64,000 nt of DNA. It comes from Aeromonas tecta. Its GTDB lineage: Bacteria; Pseudomonadota; Gammaproteobacteria; Enterobacterales; Aeromonadaceae. The translations under genes were made by a program, and so were the position numbers. Positions 21,875 through 30,688 of this stretch are shown here, piece by piece (positions within the stretch are counted from its first letter, which is position 1; every line of letters starts with the position of its first letter). The stretch is from the NCBI RefSeq assembly GCF_000820185.1, contig NZ_CDCA01000039.1, forward strand, positions 30,736 to 94,735. Reading direction: 5' to 3'. The notes beneath the pieces were generated by a model that was not told where the DNA came from, made no database searches, and saw nothing but the letters and a program-made list of their open reading frames with translations.

Positions 21875-22369
21875 ATGATTAACATCCGAACCATCCGAGC
21901 CATCGACTGGCCCGCCATCATGGACATCCAGCGCGAGTGTTATCACCAGCTGGATCCCGAGCCACTCGAGGTGATGAGCAACAAGGCAGAGCTCGCTCCG
22001 GCCTGCTGCTGGGTCGCCGAACGCCAGGGCAAGGTGCTCGGCTATCTGCTCTGTCATCCCTGGCGCGCCCATCAGCCGCCGCCCCTCTCCGTGCCCATGC
22101 AGACGCTGGCCGGTGATGAGGAGTTCTATCTGCACGATCTGGCCGTGGCCGGTGAGGCACGGGGGATTGGCGTGGGTCAGCGGCTGCTGGCCACCGCCCT
22201 CGAATTTGCCTGTGATGAAGGTTATGAGCATGCGGGTCTGGTGGCGGTGCAAGATGCGCCCGCCTTCTGGCGCAAGCAGGGCTTTCTGCCTGCCGCGACC
22301 CTGAAGTCGCTGGATGAATACGGGGATGGCGCCATCTATATGCGGCTGCCGCTGGCCGAACCGGTCTAG
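21875..22369 (+). CDS. GNAT family N-acetyltransferase
   Basis: 164-residue cytoplasmic protein of the GCN5-related acetyltransferase fold. Motif A is LAVAGEARGIGVGQRLLATALEFA near residues 90-115, where RGIGVG fits the pyrophosphate-binding Q/RxxGxG/A signature for acetyl-CoA; VQDAPAFWRKQGFLPA is the motif B/C region with the usual FW..GF pattern. The substrate cannot be told from sequence. It appears single, convergent with fabB across a shared terminator. Confidence 0.85.
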   Translation: MINIRTIRAIDWPAIMDIQRECYHQLDPEPLEVMSNKAELAPACCWVAERQGKVLGYLLCHPWRAHQPPPLSVPMQTLAGDEEFYLHDLAVAGEARGIGVGQRLLATALEFACDEGYEHAGLVAVQDAPAFWRKQGFLPAATLKSLDEYGDGAIYMRLPLAEPV

Positions 22370-22530
22370 AAACCTGTTTAGATCTTGCTGCGAAGCCGTG
22401 ATCAAGGCTCATGTGCTGCTCAGAATCCTCATTTATGGTTATAAACTCCGGTTCCTGCGCTGCTCTTTACCTTGCTGACGACCTCTCGCGACAGCTCATA
22501 AACACGTTTCAACGGATGTTGACGGCCAAT

Positions 22531-22558
22531 AAAAAAGGCGCCTTTCGGCGCCTTTTTC
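22531..22558. terminator. Bidirectional terminator between the GNAT gene and fabB
   Basis: AAAAAGGCGCC-TTTC-GGCGCCTTTTT: a symmetrical hairpin with A and T tracts, suited to end both convergent transcripts. Confidence 0.88.
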
Positions 22559-22577
22559 TATGTCAACCCGGTGAACA

Positions 22578-23789
22578 TCAAGCCTTGAACTTGCTGAATA
22601 CCAGGGAGGCGTTGGTACCGCCGAAGCCGAAGCTGTTGGACATGACGGTATTGAGATCCGCGGTTTCGTACTCGCGTACGATGGGCAGACCGACAGCCTT
22701 CTCGTCCAAGGTCTCGATGTTGATGCTGGGGGCGATGAAACCGTGCTTCATCATCAACAGGGAGTAGACGGCCTCGTGCACACCGGCGGCGCCCAGGGCG
22801 TGCCCTGTCATGGCCTTGGTGGCGGAGAGCTTAGGCGCGCTGCTGCCAAACAGGGTCTGGATGGCTTCCAGCTCCTTGGTATCGCCGACCGGAGTCGAGG
22901 TACCGTGGGTGTTGATGTAATCCACCTTGCCGACATCCTGCATCGCCATCTTCATGCAACGCACGGCGCCTTCACCGCTCGGTGCCACCATGTCGTAACC
23001 GTCTGAGGTTGCGCCATAACCGGTGATCTCGGCGTAGATGTGCGCACCACGGGCCAGCGCATGTTCCAGCTCCTCGACCACCAGAATGCCGCCGCCACCG
23101 GAGATGACGAAGCCGTCGCGATCCGCATCATAGGTGCGGGAGGCTTTTTCCGGGGTGTCGTTGTACTTGGTGGACAGGGCGCCCATGGCGTCAAACTGGA
23201 TGGTGGAAGACCAGTCCAGCTCCTCGCCGCCGCCAGCGAAGACGATGTCTTGCTTGCCGAGCTGGATCAGTTCCATGGCATGACCGATGCAGTGAGCAGA
23301 GGTCGCACAGGCGGAGCTGATGGTGTAGTTGACACCCTTGATCTTGAACGGGGTCGCCAGGCAGGCAGAGGTGGTGGAGGACATGGTGCGCGGCACCATG
23401 TAGGGACCCACGCGCTTGACCCCTTTCTCACGGGCGATGTCCGCGGACTCCGAAGTGTTCTTGCCGGAGGCGCCACCGGAGCCGGTCACGATACCGGTAC
23501 GCTCGTTGGACACCATCTCTTCCGGCAAGCCGGCATCTTCGATGGCCTGCTGCATGGAGAGGTAGGCGTAGGCCGCGGCGTCACCCATGAAACGCATGAC
23601 TTTACGATCGATCAGTTCCGACGGATCGAGTTTGATGTTACCCCAGACACGGCTACGCAGGTTGTATTGCTCAAACTGCTCGGAATAGGTGATGCCGGAT
23701 TTGCCTGCTTTCAGGGAGGCCAGCACTTCTTCCTGGTTGTTGCCGATACTGGAGATGACGCCGATACCGGTGATCACTGCTCTTCTCAT
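22578..23789 (-). CDS. fabB: 3-Oxoacyl-ACP synthase I
   Basis: Beta-ketoacyl-ACP synthase I, elongating acyl chains and required for unsaturated fatty acids; 403 residues. The Cys-His-His triad is in [10 protein letters not shown] (near 163), [11 protein letters not shown] (near 298) and [14 protein letters not shown] (near 333). [22 protein letters not shown] matches the E. coli start, so the ATG at 23787-23789 is chosen over upstream in-frame codons. A C-terminal [15 protein letters not shown] completes the thiolase fold. Divergent from mnmC; a FadR-like site lies in the spacer. Confidence 0.96.
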   Translation of the reverse strand: MRRAVITGIGVISSIGNNQEEVLASLKAGKSGITYSEQFEQYNLRSRVWGNIKLDPSELIDRKVMRFMGDAAAYAYLSMQQAIEDAGLPEEMVSNERTGIVTGSGGASGKNTSESADIAREKGVKRVGPYMVPRTMSSTTSACLATPFKIKGVNYTISSACATSAHCIGHAMELIQLGKQDIVFAGGGEELDWSSTIQFDAMGALSTKYNDTPEKASRTYDADRDGFVISGGGGILVVEELEHALARGAHIYAEITGYGATSDGYDMVAPSGEGAVRCMKMAMQDVGKVDYINTHGTSTPVGDTKELEAIQTLFGSSAPKLSATKAMTGHALGAAGVHEAVYSLLMMKHGFIAPSINIETLDEKAVGLPIVREYETADLNTVMSNSFGFGGTNASLVFSKFKA

Positions 23790-23843
23790 TAATTCATCTC
23801 GTCTGGAAAAACTGGCACCGAGTTTACCCGCTTTCGGCTGCCA

Positions 23844-23856
23844 AACTGGTCTGCTT
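23844..23856. promoter_or_regulatory. Candidate FadR operator for fabB
   Basis: AACTGGTCTGCTT resembles the FadR site core A-N-CTGGTC-N-G. It sits 55-67 bases before the fabB ATG, compatible with an activator position, since FadR activates fabB in E. coli. Two positions of the downstream part differ from consensus, so confidence is limited. Confidence 0.35.
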
Positions 23857-23900
23857 TCACGTAGAATGCCCGCGATTTTGTGACGCGAGCAGAGGGAAAC

Positions 23901-25913
23901 GTGAGTCAAACATCCTTACATCATGCCCGATTGGACTGGAATGAAGCGGGAACTCCAGTCTCCAGTGAGTTCGGGGACGTGTACTTTTCCAATGATAACG
24001 GTCTAAGTGAAACCCGCTACGTCTTTTTACAGCAAAATCGCCTGCCAGAACGATTTTCGCACCACGATAGTGACAGTTTCGTGATTGGCGAAACAGGTTT
24101 CGGCACCGGTCTTAACTTTCTGGCGACAATGGCAGCCTTCCTGGAACAGGCCGTTGACCCCGCGCGCTGCGCCCGCCTGCACTTCATCAGCTTCGAAAAA
24201 TACCCGCTCACCCAGGCCGATCTGCGCAAGGCGCTGGATGCCTGGCCCGAGCTCGCGCACCTTAGCCAACATCTCATCGCCCAATGGCCCTTGCCGGTCG
24301 AAGGCTGTCACCGCCTGTCGTTTGCCGAGGGTCGAGTTCGGCTCGATCTCTGGTTTGGCGACATCAAGGAGATGCTGCCCCAGGTGCCCCATGGCGCCCA
24401 GGGGCTGGTTGACGCCTGGTACCTCGACGGCTTCTCCCCCGCCAAGAACCCGGAGATGTGGACCCAGGACCTGTTTGACGGCCTCGCCCGCCTCGCCCGC
24501 CCTGCCGCCACCATCTCGACCTTTACCTGCGCCGGTTTCGTGCGCCGCGGTCTGATTGACGCGGGCTTTGCCATGAAGAAGGTCAAGGGCCATGGCAGCA
24601 AGCGGGAGATGCTGGTGGGAGAGCGGGCCGACAAGCAGCCGCAGCAGACCATTGCCCCCTGGTATGCCCGCACTCAGGATGGCGAGCGCATGGGTCGCCC
24701 TGGCGAGGTGTTGATCATCGGCGGCGGCATCGCCTCTGCCATGGCCGCGCTCTCGCTGGTGGAGCGCGGCCGCGCCGTCACCCTGCTGTGCGCCGATGGC
24801 GCCCCGGCTGTGGGCGCCTCCGGCAACCGCCAGGGCGCGCTCTACCCGCTGCTCAATGGCGAACACGATTCCCTGTCTCGCTTCTACTCCCTGGCCTTCG
24901 GTTATGCCAGAAGCCGCCTGCTGGCGCTGGCACAGCGTCACCCTGTCGCCTTCGAACTGGGTGGCGTGGTGCAGCTGGGCCATGACGATAAATCCACCGC
25001 CAAGCTCACCAAGATGCGCCAGGGCCCCTTCCCGCCCGAATTGATGCATCCGCTCACGGAGCGCGAGACGGAACAAGCCTGCGGCCTGCCCTGCGGCCAT
25101 GGTGGCGTCATCTACCCCTTGGGCGGTTGGCTCTGCCCGGCGGACTTGACCCGCGCGGCGCTGGCCGAGGCGCAAGGGAGCGGTCTGCTGCGACTGGAAT
25201 ATGAGACCCCGGTCGCCACCATGGCGGAGCAAGCAGACGGCTGGCGGGTGGAGAGCGCTGATGGCCGCCACTGGCAGGCTCCCAATCTGCTGGTCGCCGC
25301 CGGTCATCAACTGCCCACCCTGCTACCCTTTGCCGAGCTGCCGCTCTACCCGGTGCGCGGCCAGGTGAGCCACGTACCAACCACGCCGACCCTGAGTCAG
25401 CTCAAGACGGTGCTCTGCTACGACGGCTATCTCACGCCGGCTCACGACGGCCAGCACTGCATCGGTGCCAGCTATGGTCGCAACCAGAGCGGGGCCGACT
25501 ACAGCGCCGAGGAGCAGGTGCAAAACCAGGCGCGACTGCAAGCCTGTCTGCCGGGAGAGACCTGGCCAAGCGAGGTGGATGTGAGCGGCGGTGAGGCTCG
25601 CGTCGGGGTGCGCTGCGCCAGCCGGGATCACCTGCCGGTGGTGGGGCCAGTCGTCCGATTGACAGGCCTGGCTGATCACTACGCCAAGCTGCAGTCCGAT
25701 CCAGACAATGCGCGCCCCTTGCCGCTCTATCCCGGCCTCTATGTACTGGGAGCATTGGGCTCCCGAGGTCTGTGCTCGGCGCCACTGTGCGGGGAGCTTA
25801 TCGCCAGCGAGATCTGTGGTGAGCCGCTGCCACTGGCCGCCGATCTGCTGGAGGCGCTGCATCCCGCCCGCTACTGGGTGCGCAAGCTGCTCAAGGGCAA
25901 GCCTCTCAACTGA
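23901..25913 (+). CDS. mnmC: Bifunctional tRNA 5-methylaminomethyl-2-thiouridine biosynthesis protein
   Basis: Last steps of mnm5s2U34 formation in wobble uridines. About 670 residues with two domains: the N-terminal SAM methyltransferase (MnmC2; [14 protein letters not shown] near 60-73 and [17 protein letters not shown] near 175) and the C-terminal FAD oxidoreductase (MnmC1; [21 protein letters not shown] from about residue 270, [14 protein letters not shown], and [18 protein letters not shown] near the end). E. coli enzyme is 668 residues. The frame opens at a GTG at 23880; GTG at 23901 after AGAGGG aligns better with the family. Confidence 0.94.
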   Translation: MSQTSLHHARLDWNEAGTPVSSEFGDVYFSNDNGLSETRYVFLQQNRLPERFSHHDSDSFVIGETGFGTGLNFLATMAAFLEQAVDPARCARLHFISFEKYPLTQADLRKALDAWPELAHLSQHLIAQWPLPVEGCHRLSFAEGRVRLDLWFGDIKEMLPQVPHGAQGLVDAWYLDGFSPAKNPEMWTQDLFDGLARLARPAATISTFTCAGFVRRGLIDAGFAMKKVKGHGSKREMLVGERADKQPQQTIAPWYARTQDGERMGRPGEVLIIGGGIASAMAALSLVERGRAVTLLCADGAPAVGASGNRQGALYPLLNGEHDSLSRFYSLAFGYARSRLLALAQRHPVAFELGGVVQLGHDDKSTAKLTKMRQGPFPPELMHPLTERETEQACGLPCGHGGVIYPLGGWLCPADLTRAALAEAQGSGLLRLEYETPVATMAEQADGWRVESADGRHWQAPNLLVAAGHQLPTLLPFAELPLYPVRGQVSHVPTTPTLSQLKTVLCYDGYLTPAHDGQHCIGASYGRNQSGADYSAEEQVQNQARLQACLPGETWPSEVDVSGGEARVGVRCASRDHLPVVGPVVRLTGLADHYAKLQSDPDNARPLPLYPGLYVLGALGSRGLCSAPLCGELIASEICGEPLPLAADLLEALHPARYWVRKLLKGKPLN

Positions 25914-25955
25914 GGGGGCGCGATCTTTCTTTGCCGCCAGGCCGACGCCAATCAA

Positions 25956-25985
25956 AACGGGCTACCCCTGCGGGTAGCCCGTTTG
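25956..25985. terminator. Bidirectional terminator between mnmC and the DUF922 gene
   Basis: AAACGGGCTACCC-CTG-CGGGTAGCCCGTTT stem with a T-containing tail on the plus strand and A-rich flank for the minus gene. Confidence 0.8.
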
Positions 25986-26005
25986 CTTGACGGCAAGAGG
26001 CTGGA

Positions 26006-26611
26006 TCAGCGCTGCTGCGGCCACACCAGCCCCAGTTTACGACCCTGTTCGGTCTGCTGCGCCAACGCGGCGAAGCGCTGGCGAGTGCTGTCCAGCACCG
26101 CCTGCCCCTGCTGCCAGCCTTGATATTGCAAGGCGGCGCAATCTTGCGTCACCGGCAACTGCGCCAGCCGGATGCCGAGCTGGCTGACACTCTCCAGCAA
26201 GATGTCCTTGTGGCGGCTCTCATAATCAAACATGGCGGCCACCAGTTTGTCCCACTGCTGGCGCTCAGCGGCAGAAGCCTTGGCCTTGTCCATCCAGTTC
26301 GGCACCCGCACCACGATGCGCGCCGTTACGCTGGCCTGCTCCAGCTCGCAGCGCGCCGCCGTTGGCCTCGTCTGCAACTGCCAGGAGAGCTGATAGCTGG
26401 CCTTGCCGATATGACCGCCGGCCTGGGCTGGCGTCTGCGCGGCGATCTGGCGCATCACGGCCGCCACATCGGGCCCCGAGACCCGATAGAACTGGAAATC
26501 GACCTTGATGTCCGGGGCGACCCGGATACCGGCATAATGGGAAGACTCGGCTCCGCTTGAGGCGACATACATCAGGGCCGCCACCACCCCTATCTTGTTG
26601 AAGAGTCCCAT
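26006..26611 (-). CDS. DUF922-like secreted protein with altered HExxH
   Basis: 201 residues. N-terminal MGLFNKIGVVAALMYVASSGAES is a likely signal peptide; the body resembles DUF922, a predicted secreted zinc protease family: ASYQLSWQLQTRPTAARCELEQASVTARIVVRVPNW followed by AMFDYESRHKDI near residue 128. Family members usually have HExxH at this point; here the first histidine is tyrosine (YESRH), so catalysis by a normal zincin site looks lost. The ATG at 26611 is preferred because it begins the signal peptide; the frame extends 23 codons further. Divergent from dcuC. Domain assignment is from memory of the pattern. Confidence 0.65.
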   Translation of the reverse strand: MGLFNKIGVVAALMYVASSGAESSHYAGIRVAPDIKVDFQFYRVSGPDVAAVMRQIAAQTPAQAGGHIGKASYQLSWQLQTRPTAARCELEQASVTARIVVRVPNWMDKAKASAAERQQWDKLVAAMFDYESRHKDILLESVSQLGIRLAQLPVTQDCAALQYQGWQQGQAVLDSTRQRFAALAQQTEQGRKLGLVWPQQR

Positions 26612-26939
26612 CTGCCCGCTGCCTTGCCCCTTGTGAGTCCTAACTTTATTTCGATTAAGAATCAATGAATTAATATTCAAGCTGGGAGATTAACCGCGAT
26701 CCTGACCGCTGTCACTTGCTGTCGGTGAGTGCCCGTCACGAGCGAGCAAGATGTCACCGATCGCCAGCTCGGAGGATTTGCAAGCGGGATCACAGCCACG
26801 GGCAGAACGCGTGGTGAAATACTCCTTAATGGATAATAATCGGCGCGTTTTTTGTCGGTGCATTTCGACATTAGCCAGATTAACGTCCAGGTTGACCCAT
26901 GAAATGTCCCACCTTCATTTCATACTCAGGAACTTTTTT
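26612..26939. other. Divergent spacer between DUF922 gene and dcuC
   Basis: 328 bp without a supported gene. It must contain both promoters. I looked for an FNR or CRP site before dcuC, as in E. coli, and found only poor partial matches. Confidence 0.4.
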
Positions 26940-28292
26940 ATGATGGAACTCCTTATTGGCACCCTGGTTACCCTGGCCGTGGGTCGCTACATCTTCAAGG
27001 GTTACTCGGCCACCGGGGTGCTGCTCAGCGGCGGCTTGCTGCTGCTGGCCATTACCGCCCTGATGGGCAAGGCCGTGTTGCCTGCCAGCGTCACCTCCAC
27101 CGGCCACGTGGCCACCGACGTGTTCGAGTACGTGCGCTTCCTGCTGGTCGATCGGGGCGGTGGCCTTGGCATGCTGATCATGGTGCTGTGCGGTTTTGCC
27201 GGCTACATGAGCCACATCGGCGCCAACACCATCTTGGTGAAACTCGCGAGCAAACCCCTTGGCATCATCAAGTCCCCCTATATCCTGCTGGTCGCCGCCT
27301 ACCTGGTGGCCTGCGCCATGTCGCTGGCGGTGAGCTCCGCCACTGGCCTCGGCGTCTTGTTGATGGCCACCCTGTTCCCGCTGATGGTCAACATGGGGAT
27401 CTCCCGCGGCGCCGCGGCAGCAGTCTGCGCCTCCCCGGCTGCCATCATACTGGCGCCCACCTCGGGGGACGTGGTGATGGCCGCCCAGGCCGCCAACATG
27501 GAGTTGCTCGACTTTGCCTTCAAGCTGACCCTGCCCATCTCGCTGGTGGCCATCGCCGCCATGGCGGTGACCCACTTCTTCTGGCAGCGCTATCTGGACC
27601 AGAAGTCCGGCGAGCACAACGCCCCGGTAGCGCCGAGCGATCTCATCACCGACGCTCCCGGCTTCTACGCCATCCTGCCCTTCACCCCCATCATCGGGGT
27701 GCTGCTGTTTGACGGTAAAGTGGGTCCCAAGCTCGACATCGTCACCATCATCGTCATCTGTCTGGTACTGACCGCCCTGCTGGAGCTGGTGCGCAAGCGC
27801 AACGGCAAGGAGCTGCTCGACGGCCTGCAAGTGTGCTGGCGCAGCATGGCCGATGCCTTCGCCGGTGTGGTCATGCTGCTGGTGGGGGCCGGGGTCTTCG
27901 CCCAGGGGCTGATGGGGCTTGGCTTCATCGCCAACCTGCTGGATCTGGCCCAGAGCTTTGGCACCGGTGGCATCGTCATCATGCTGGTACTGGTGGTCAT
28001 CACCACCCTGGCGGCCTTCACCACCGGCTCGGGCAACGCCCCCTTCTACGCCTTCGTGGAGCTGATCCCGCACCTGGCGACCAGCCTTGGCGTCAACCCC
28101 GCCTATCTGGTCATCCCCATGCTGCAGGCCTCCAACCTGGGGCGCACCATCTCTCCGGTGTCCGGGGTGGTGGTCGCCTGTGCGGGCATGGGCAATCTGT
28201 CGCCGTTCGAAGTGGTCAAGCGTACCTCGGTGCCCGTCGCCGTCGGCCTGCTGGTGGTGATCCTCGCCACCCAGATCATGGTCCCCGCCTGA
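26940..28292 (+). CDS. dcuC: Anaerobic C4-dicarboxylate transporter DcuC
   Basis: Inner-membrane carrier of 450 residues, with about 12 hydrophobic segments, of the DcuC family that mainly exports succinate during fermentation. Family-like stretches include GYMSHIGANTILVKLASKPLG, SPAAIILAPTSGDVVMAAQAA, GSGNAPFYAFVELIPHLA and LQASNLGRTISPVSGVVVACAGMG. Start at ATG 26940 (a second ATG follows at 26943); AGGAA at 26928-26932 supports it although the frame is open far upstream. Single-gene unit followed by GC-rich hairpins. Fits with nearby TCA and pfl genes as the succinate outlet in anaerobic growth. Confidence 0.9.
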   Translation: MMELLIGTLVTLAVGRYIFKGYSATGVLLSGGLLLLAITALMGKAVLPASVTSTGHVATDVFEYVRFLLVDRGGGLGMLIMVLCGFAGYMSHIGANTILVKLASKPLGIIKSPYILLVAAYLVACAMSLAVSSATGLGVLLMATLFPLMVNMGISRGAAAAVCASPAAIILAPTSGDVVMAAQAANMELLDFAFKLTLPISLVAIAAMAVTHFFWQRYLDQKSGEHNAPVAPSDLITDAPGFYAILPFTPIIGVLLFDGKVGPKLDIVTIIVICLVLTALLELVRKRNGKELLDGLQVCWRSMADAFAGVVMLLVGAGVFAQGLMGLGFIANLLDLAQSFGTGGIVIMLVLVVITTLAAFTTGSGNAPFYAFVELIPHLATSLGVNPAYLVIPMLQASNLGRTISPVSGVVVACAGMGNLSPFEVVKRTSVPVAVGLLVVILATQIMVPA

Positions 28293-28300
28293 TAAATAGG

Positions 28301-28375
28301 AGGCGGGGCAACCCGGTTGCCTGAACAGGGTCCCCGCCTTATCCGCTTCTACCAGCCCGGTCTCTGCCGGGCTGG
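28301..28375. repeat. Two hairpins after dcuC
   Basis: AGGCGGGG (28301-28308) pairs with CCCCGCCT (28332-28339), and CCAGCCCGG (28352-28360) with CCGGGCTGG (28367-28375). Neither has a long T tract; they may still end or stabilise the dcuC transcript. Confidence 0.45.
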
Positions 28376-28432
28376 CATCCCCCCCGCCGATTGCAGTAGA
28401 CTCTGTGCTCTTTTTCTCTAAGGAGGACCGAG

Positions 28433-30079
28433 ATGAGTATTACGGTTCAACTTGCCCACTTCAGTGACTGCCATTCCCATTTCGATGGGGCGCCCATGCG
28501 TTTCTTCCCCGCAGGGGAGTCCGAGTGGCGCACCCAGTGTGGCGGTTATGCCCGCATCCTGAGCAGGCTCGACGCGCTGCGCCAGCAAGCCAAGGCCGCT
28601 GGTCAGACGTGCCTGTTCCTGCACGGCGGCGACACTTTCCAGGGCTCGCTTTATTTCAACCGCTTCAAGGGGCGGGCCAACGCCGACCTGCTGCGCCGGC
28701 TGCAGCCGGATGCCATGGTGATCGGCAATCACGAATTCGATCTGGGCAACGGCCCGCTGGTGGAGTTTCTGCGCCAGCTCGACTTCCCGGTGCTGGCCGC
28801 CAACATCGACAGCAGCTTGGAGCCGGCCGATGCACCGCTGCGACTGCGCGATTTACCCATGCTGTTTGATGCCCATCGTCCCTGGCACAAGCGTCTCATC
28901 GACGGCGTCCCCTTCGCCCTGCTCGGCATCACGCTGCCCCAGATGGCCGCCATCGCGAGCCCGGATCCCCATACCCAGTTCCACGGCATCGAGCAGACCC
29001 TCAGCAAGGCCCTTGGCGAGATCGCAGCGCAAGGGATCAAGCACATCATCTTGCTAAGCCACCTTGGGCTGGAGCAGGACAAACGCCTTGCCGCCCGTTT
29101 CCCCGAGCTCAGCCTCATCATCGGTGGCCATACCCACAGCCAGCTGGGGGATCTCGCGCCGCTTGGACTGGTGAGCGAGGGCGACTATCCGCTGATGGTC
29201 GAGGAAGTTGCCATTTTGCACGCCGCCCACAGCGCGCTCTGCCTCGGGGTGTGCGAGCTGGAGTTCGATGAACGCGGCCGGGTACAGCGCAGTGCCGGCC
29301 AACTGGAATGGCTGCCCTGGCAGCCCTGGCCCTTTGCCTCCCCGCCCCCTACCGGGTTGCACTTTTGCGAGCCGGCGCCGGCACTGGAGCAGCTGCTGGC
29401 CAAGCGTTACAGGCCCGAACTCGAGACCATGACCCGCCGCATCGTGACCCGGCTCGCCGGGCCCTTACATCATCAGCGCCTGCCCGATGCGGCGCTGCCC
29501 GCTGGCAGCCAGGTTGCACCTCTGGTGGCCCATGCCATGCTGGCCGCCGCCCGCGAGCAGGTGGGTCAGGTTGATTTCGCACTGCATAACGCCGGTGGCG
29601 TGCGCTGCTCCCTCGAGCCAGGCCCCTTGAGCGAGGCGGACATCGCCGGGCGCCTGCTGCCCTTTGCCATCCCGCTCACCCTCTATCGGGTACACGGTCA
29701 CGAGCTGGCCGAGGCGCTGGAAGGCGCCATCGACAACGCCACCAACAACGGCGTGACCGGCAATGGCAGCGGCAGCTTCCCCTACACCGCCGGGGTGCGG
29801 TTTAACTATCAAGGCGCACGGCCCAAGGGGAGCCGGATCATCCGCCTCGAGTGGGAGGCGAGCCCGGGCCAATGGCAAGCCGTCGAGATGGATGCCATCT
29901 ATCGCGGCGTCTCCAGCGCCTACACCGCCTCCGGCAAGGAGGGCTACACGGCGCTGGCCCGCACCCTGACCCAGCATAATCAGGAGCTGGGGATCACCCT
30001 GGCCGATGCCTTTATTCGCTGGGCCCGTCATCTGCCTGAGCTCGCCCCCCTGCCAGCCTTGGTGGAGTACCAGGGCTAG
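28433..30079 (+). CDS. Bifunctional metallophosphatase/5'-nucleotidase family protein without signal peptide
   Basis: 548 residues related to UshA/CpdB: N-terminal calcineurin-like metallophosphatase with LAHFSDCHSHFDG at residues 7-19, HGGDTFQGSL near 63, MVIGNHEFDLGNG near 97 and IIGGHTHSQLGD near 230, then a 5'-nucleotidase C-terminal domain with HNAGGVRCSLEPG and the aromatic GNGSGSFPYTAGVRFNYQG/YTASGKEGYTAL region. Expected activity is hydrolysis of nucleotide or related phosphoesters. The N terminus starts directly in the first beta strand, with no signal sequence, so the enzyme appears cytoplasmic unlike UshA. AAGGAGG precedes the ATG. Single gene. Confidence 0.85.
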   Translation: MSITVQLAHFSDCHSHFDGAPMRFFPAGESEWRTQCGGYARILSRLDALRQQAKAAGQTCLFLHGGDTFQGSLYFNRFKGRANADLLRRLQPDAMVIGNHEFDLGNGPLVEFLRQLDFPVLAANIDSSLEPADAPLRLRDLPMLFDAHRPWHKRLIDGVPFALLGITLPQMAAIASPDPHTQFHGIEQTLSKALGEIAAQGIKHIILLSHLGLEQDKRLAARFPELSLIIGGHTHSQLGDLAPLGLVSEGDYPLMVEEVAILHAAHSALCLGVCELEFDERGRVQRSAGQLEWLPWQPWPFASPPPTGLHFCEPAPALEQLLAKRYRPELETMTRRIVTRLAGPLHHQRLPDAALPAGSQVAPLVAHAMLAAAREQVGQVDFALHNAGGVRCSLEPGPLSEADIAGRLLPFAIPLTLYRVHGHELAEALEGAIDNATNNGVTGNGSGSFPYTAGVRFNYQGARPKGSRIIRLEWEASPGQWQAVEMDAIYRGVSSAYTASGKEGYTALARTLTQHNQELGITLADAFIRWARHLPELAPLPALVEYQG

Positions 30080-30106
30080 GCGCTGCCAGTGGTGTCTCAT
30101 GAGCCG

Positions 30107-30136
30107 AGGCCCTTCCCCATTCGGGGGAAGGGCCTT
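30107..30136 (+). terminator. Probable terminator after the 5'-nucleotidase-family gene
   Basis: Twelve-base stem AGGCCCTTCCCC/GGGGAAGGGCCT with an ATTCG loop, followed by TATAA rather than a T run, so termination may be partial. Confidence 0.5.
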
Positions 30137-30298
30137 ATAACAGGAGGCAGCCCCTGGCATTTGTGGCAGTCAGAAAACCTGCCACACCGCCACAAACCAG
30201 AGCAATGGATGGATATAGCAGGAAAAAGCCAACAGAAAGCGATAATTATTTAAGTAAACCCATATATTTCACTGCCGCAATTCATAAAAACTGAGCGC

Positions 30299-30663
30299 CT
30301 CGGCAACACTGGGCCCCGCTTTTTCGGCGCGCATTCGCGTATAACAGGCACTAAAAACGATACTTTTATAAATTATTTCAAGCACATTCCCTCATCCCAT
30401 TGCATAGCGCTGCTAGCCTCGGCAACACTGAGTCCCGCTTTTCGGCTCGCCGGTGAGGGGGCTAAAAACGATACTTTTATAAATTATTTCAAGCACATTC
30501 CCTCATCCCATTGCATAGCGCTGCTAGCCTCGGCAACACTGGGTCCCGCTTTTCGGCTCGCCGGTGAGGGGGCTAAAAACGATACTTTTATAAATTATTT
30601 CAAGCACATTCCTTCATCCCATTGCATCGCGCTGCTAGCCTCGGCAAGATAGGCCCGCTTTCG
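30299..30663. repeat. Tandem repeat array, about 111-bp unit
   Basis: A core beginning CTAAAAACGATACTTTTATA occurs at 30351, 30462 and 30573, exactly 111 bp apart, and runs through AGCGCTGCTAGCCTCGGCAA. The linker with GTCCCGCTTTTCGGCTCG is shared by the two later junctions; the first junction is 8 bases longer and diverged. The copies differ at only a few positions, implying recent duplication. A truncated end (CTCGGCAA..GGCCCGCTTTCG) lies at 30640-30663, 25 bp before the glycosyltransferase start, so the array is the leader/promoter region of that gene. The AT-rich core contrasts with the GC-rich surroundings. Confidence 0.95.
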
Positions 30664-30688
30664 TCTTCCCAGCAGGAATCGCTCACCC

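Noticed and set aside
26700..26740. CRP-like GGTGA..TCACG palindrome before dcuC
   Set aside because: Half sites are separated by seven bases, not six, and only partly match.
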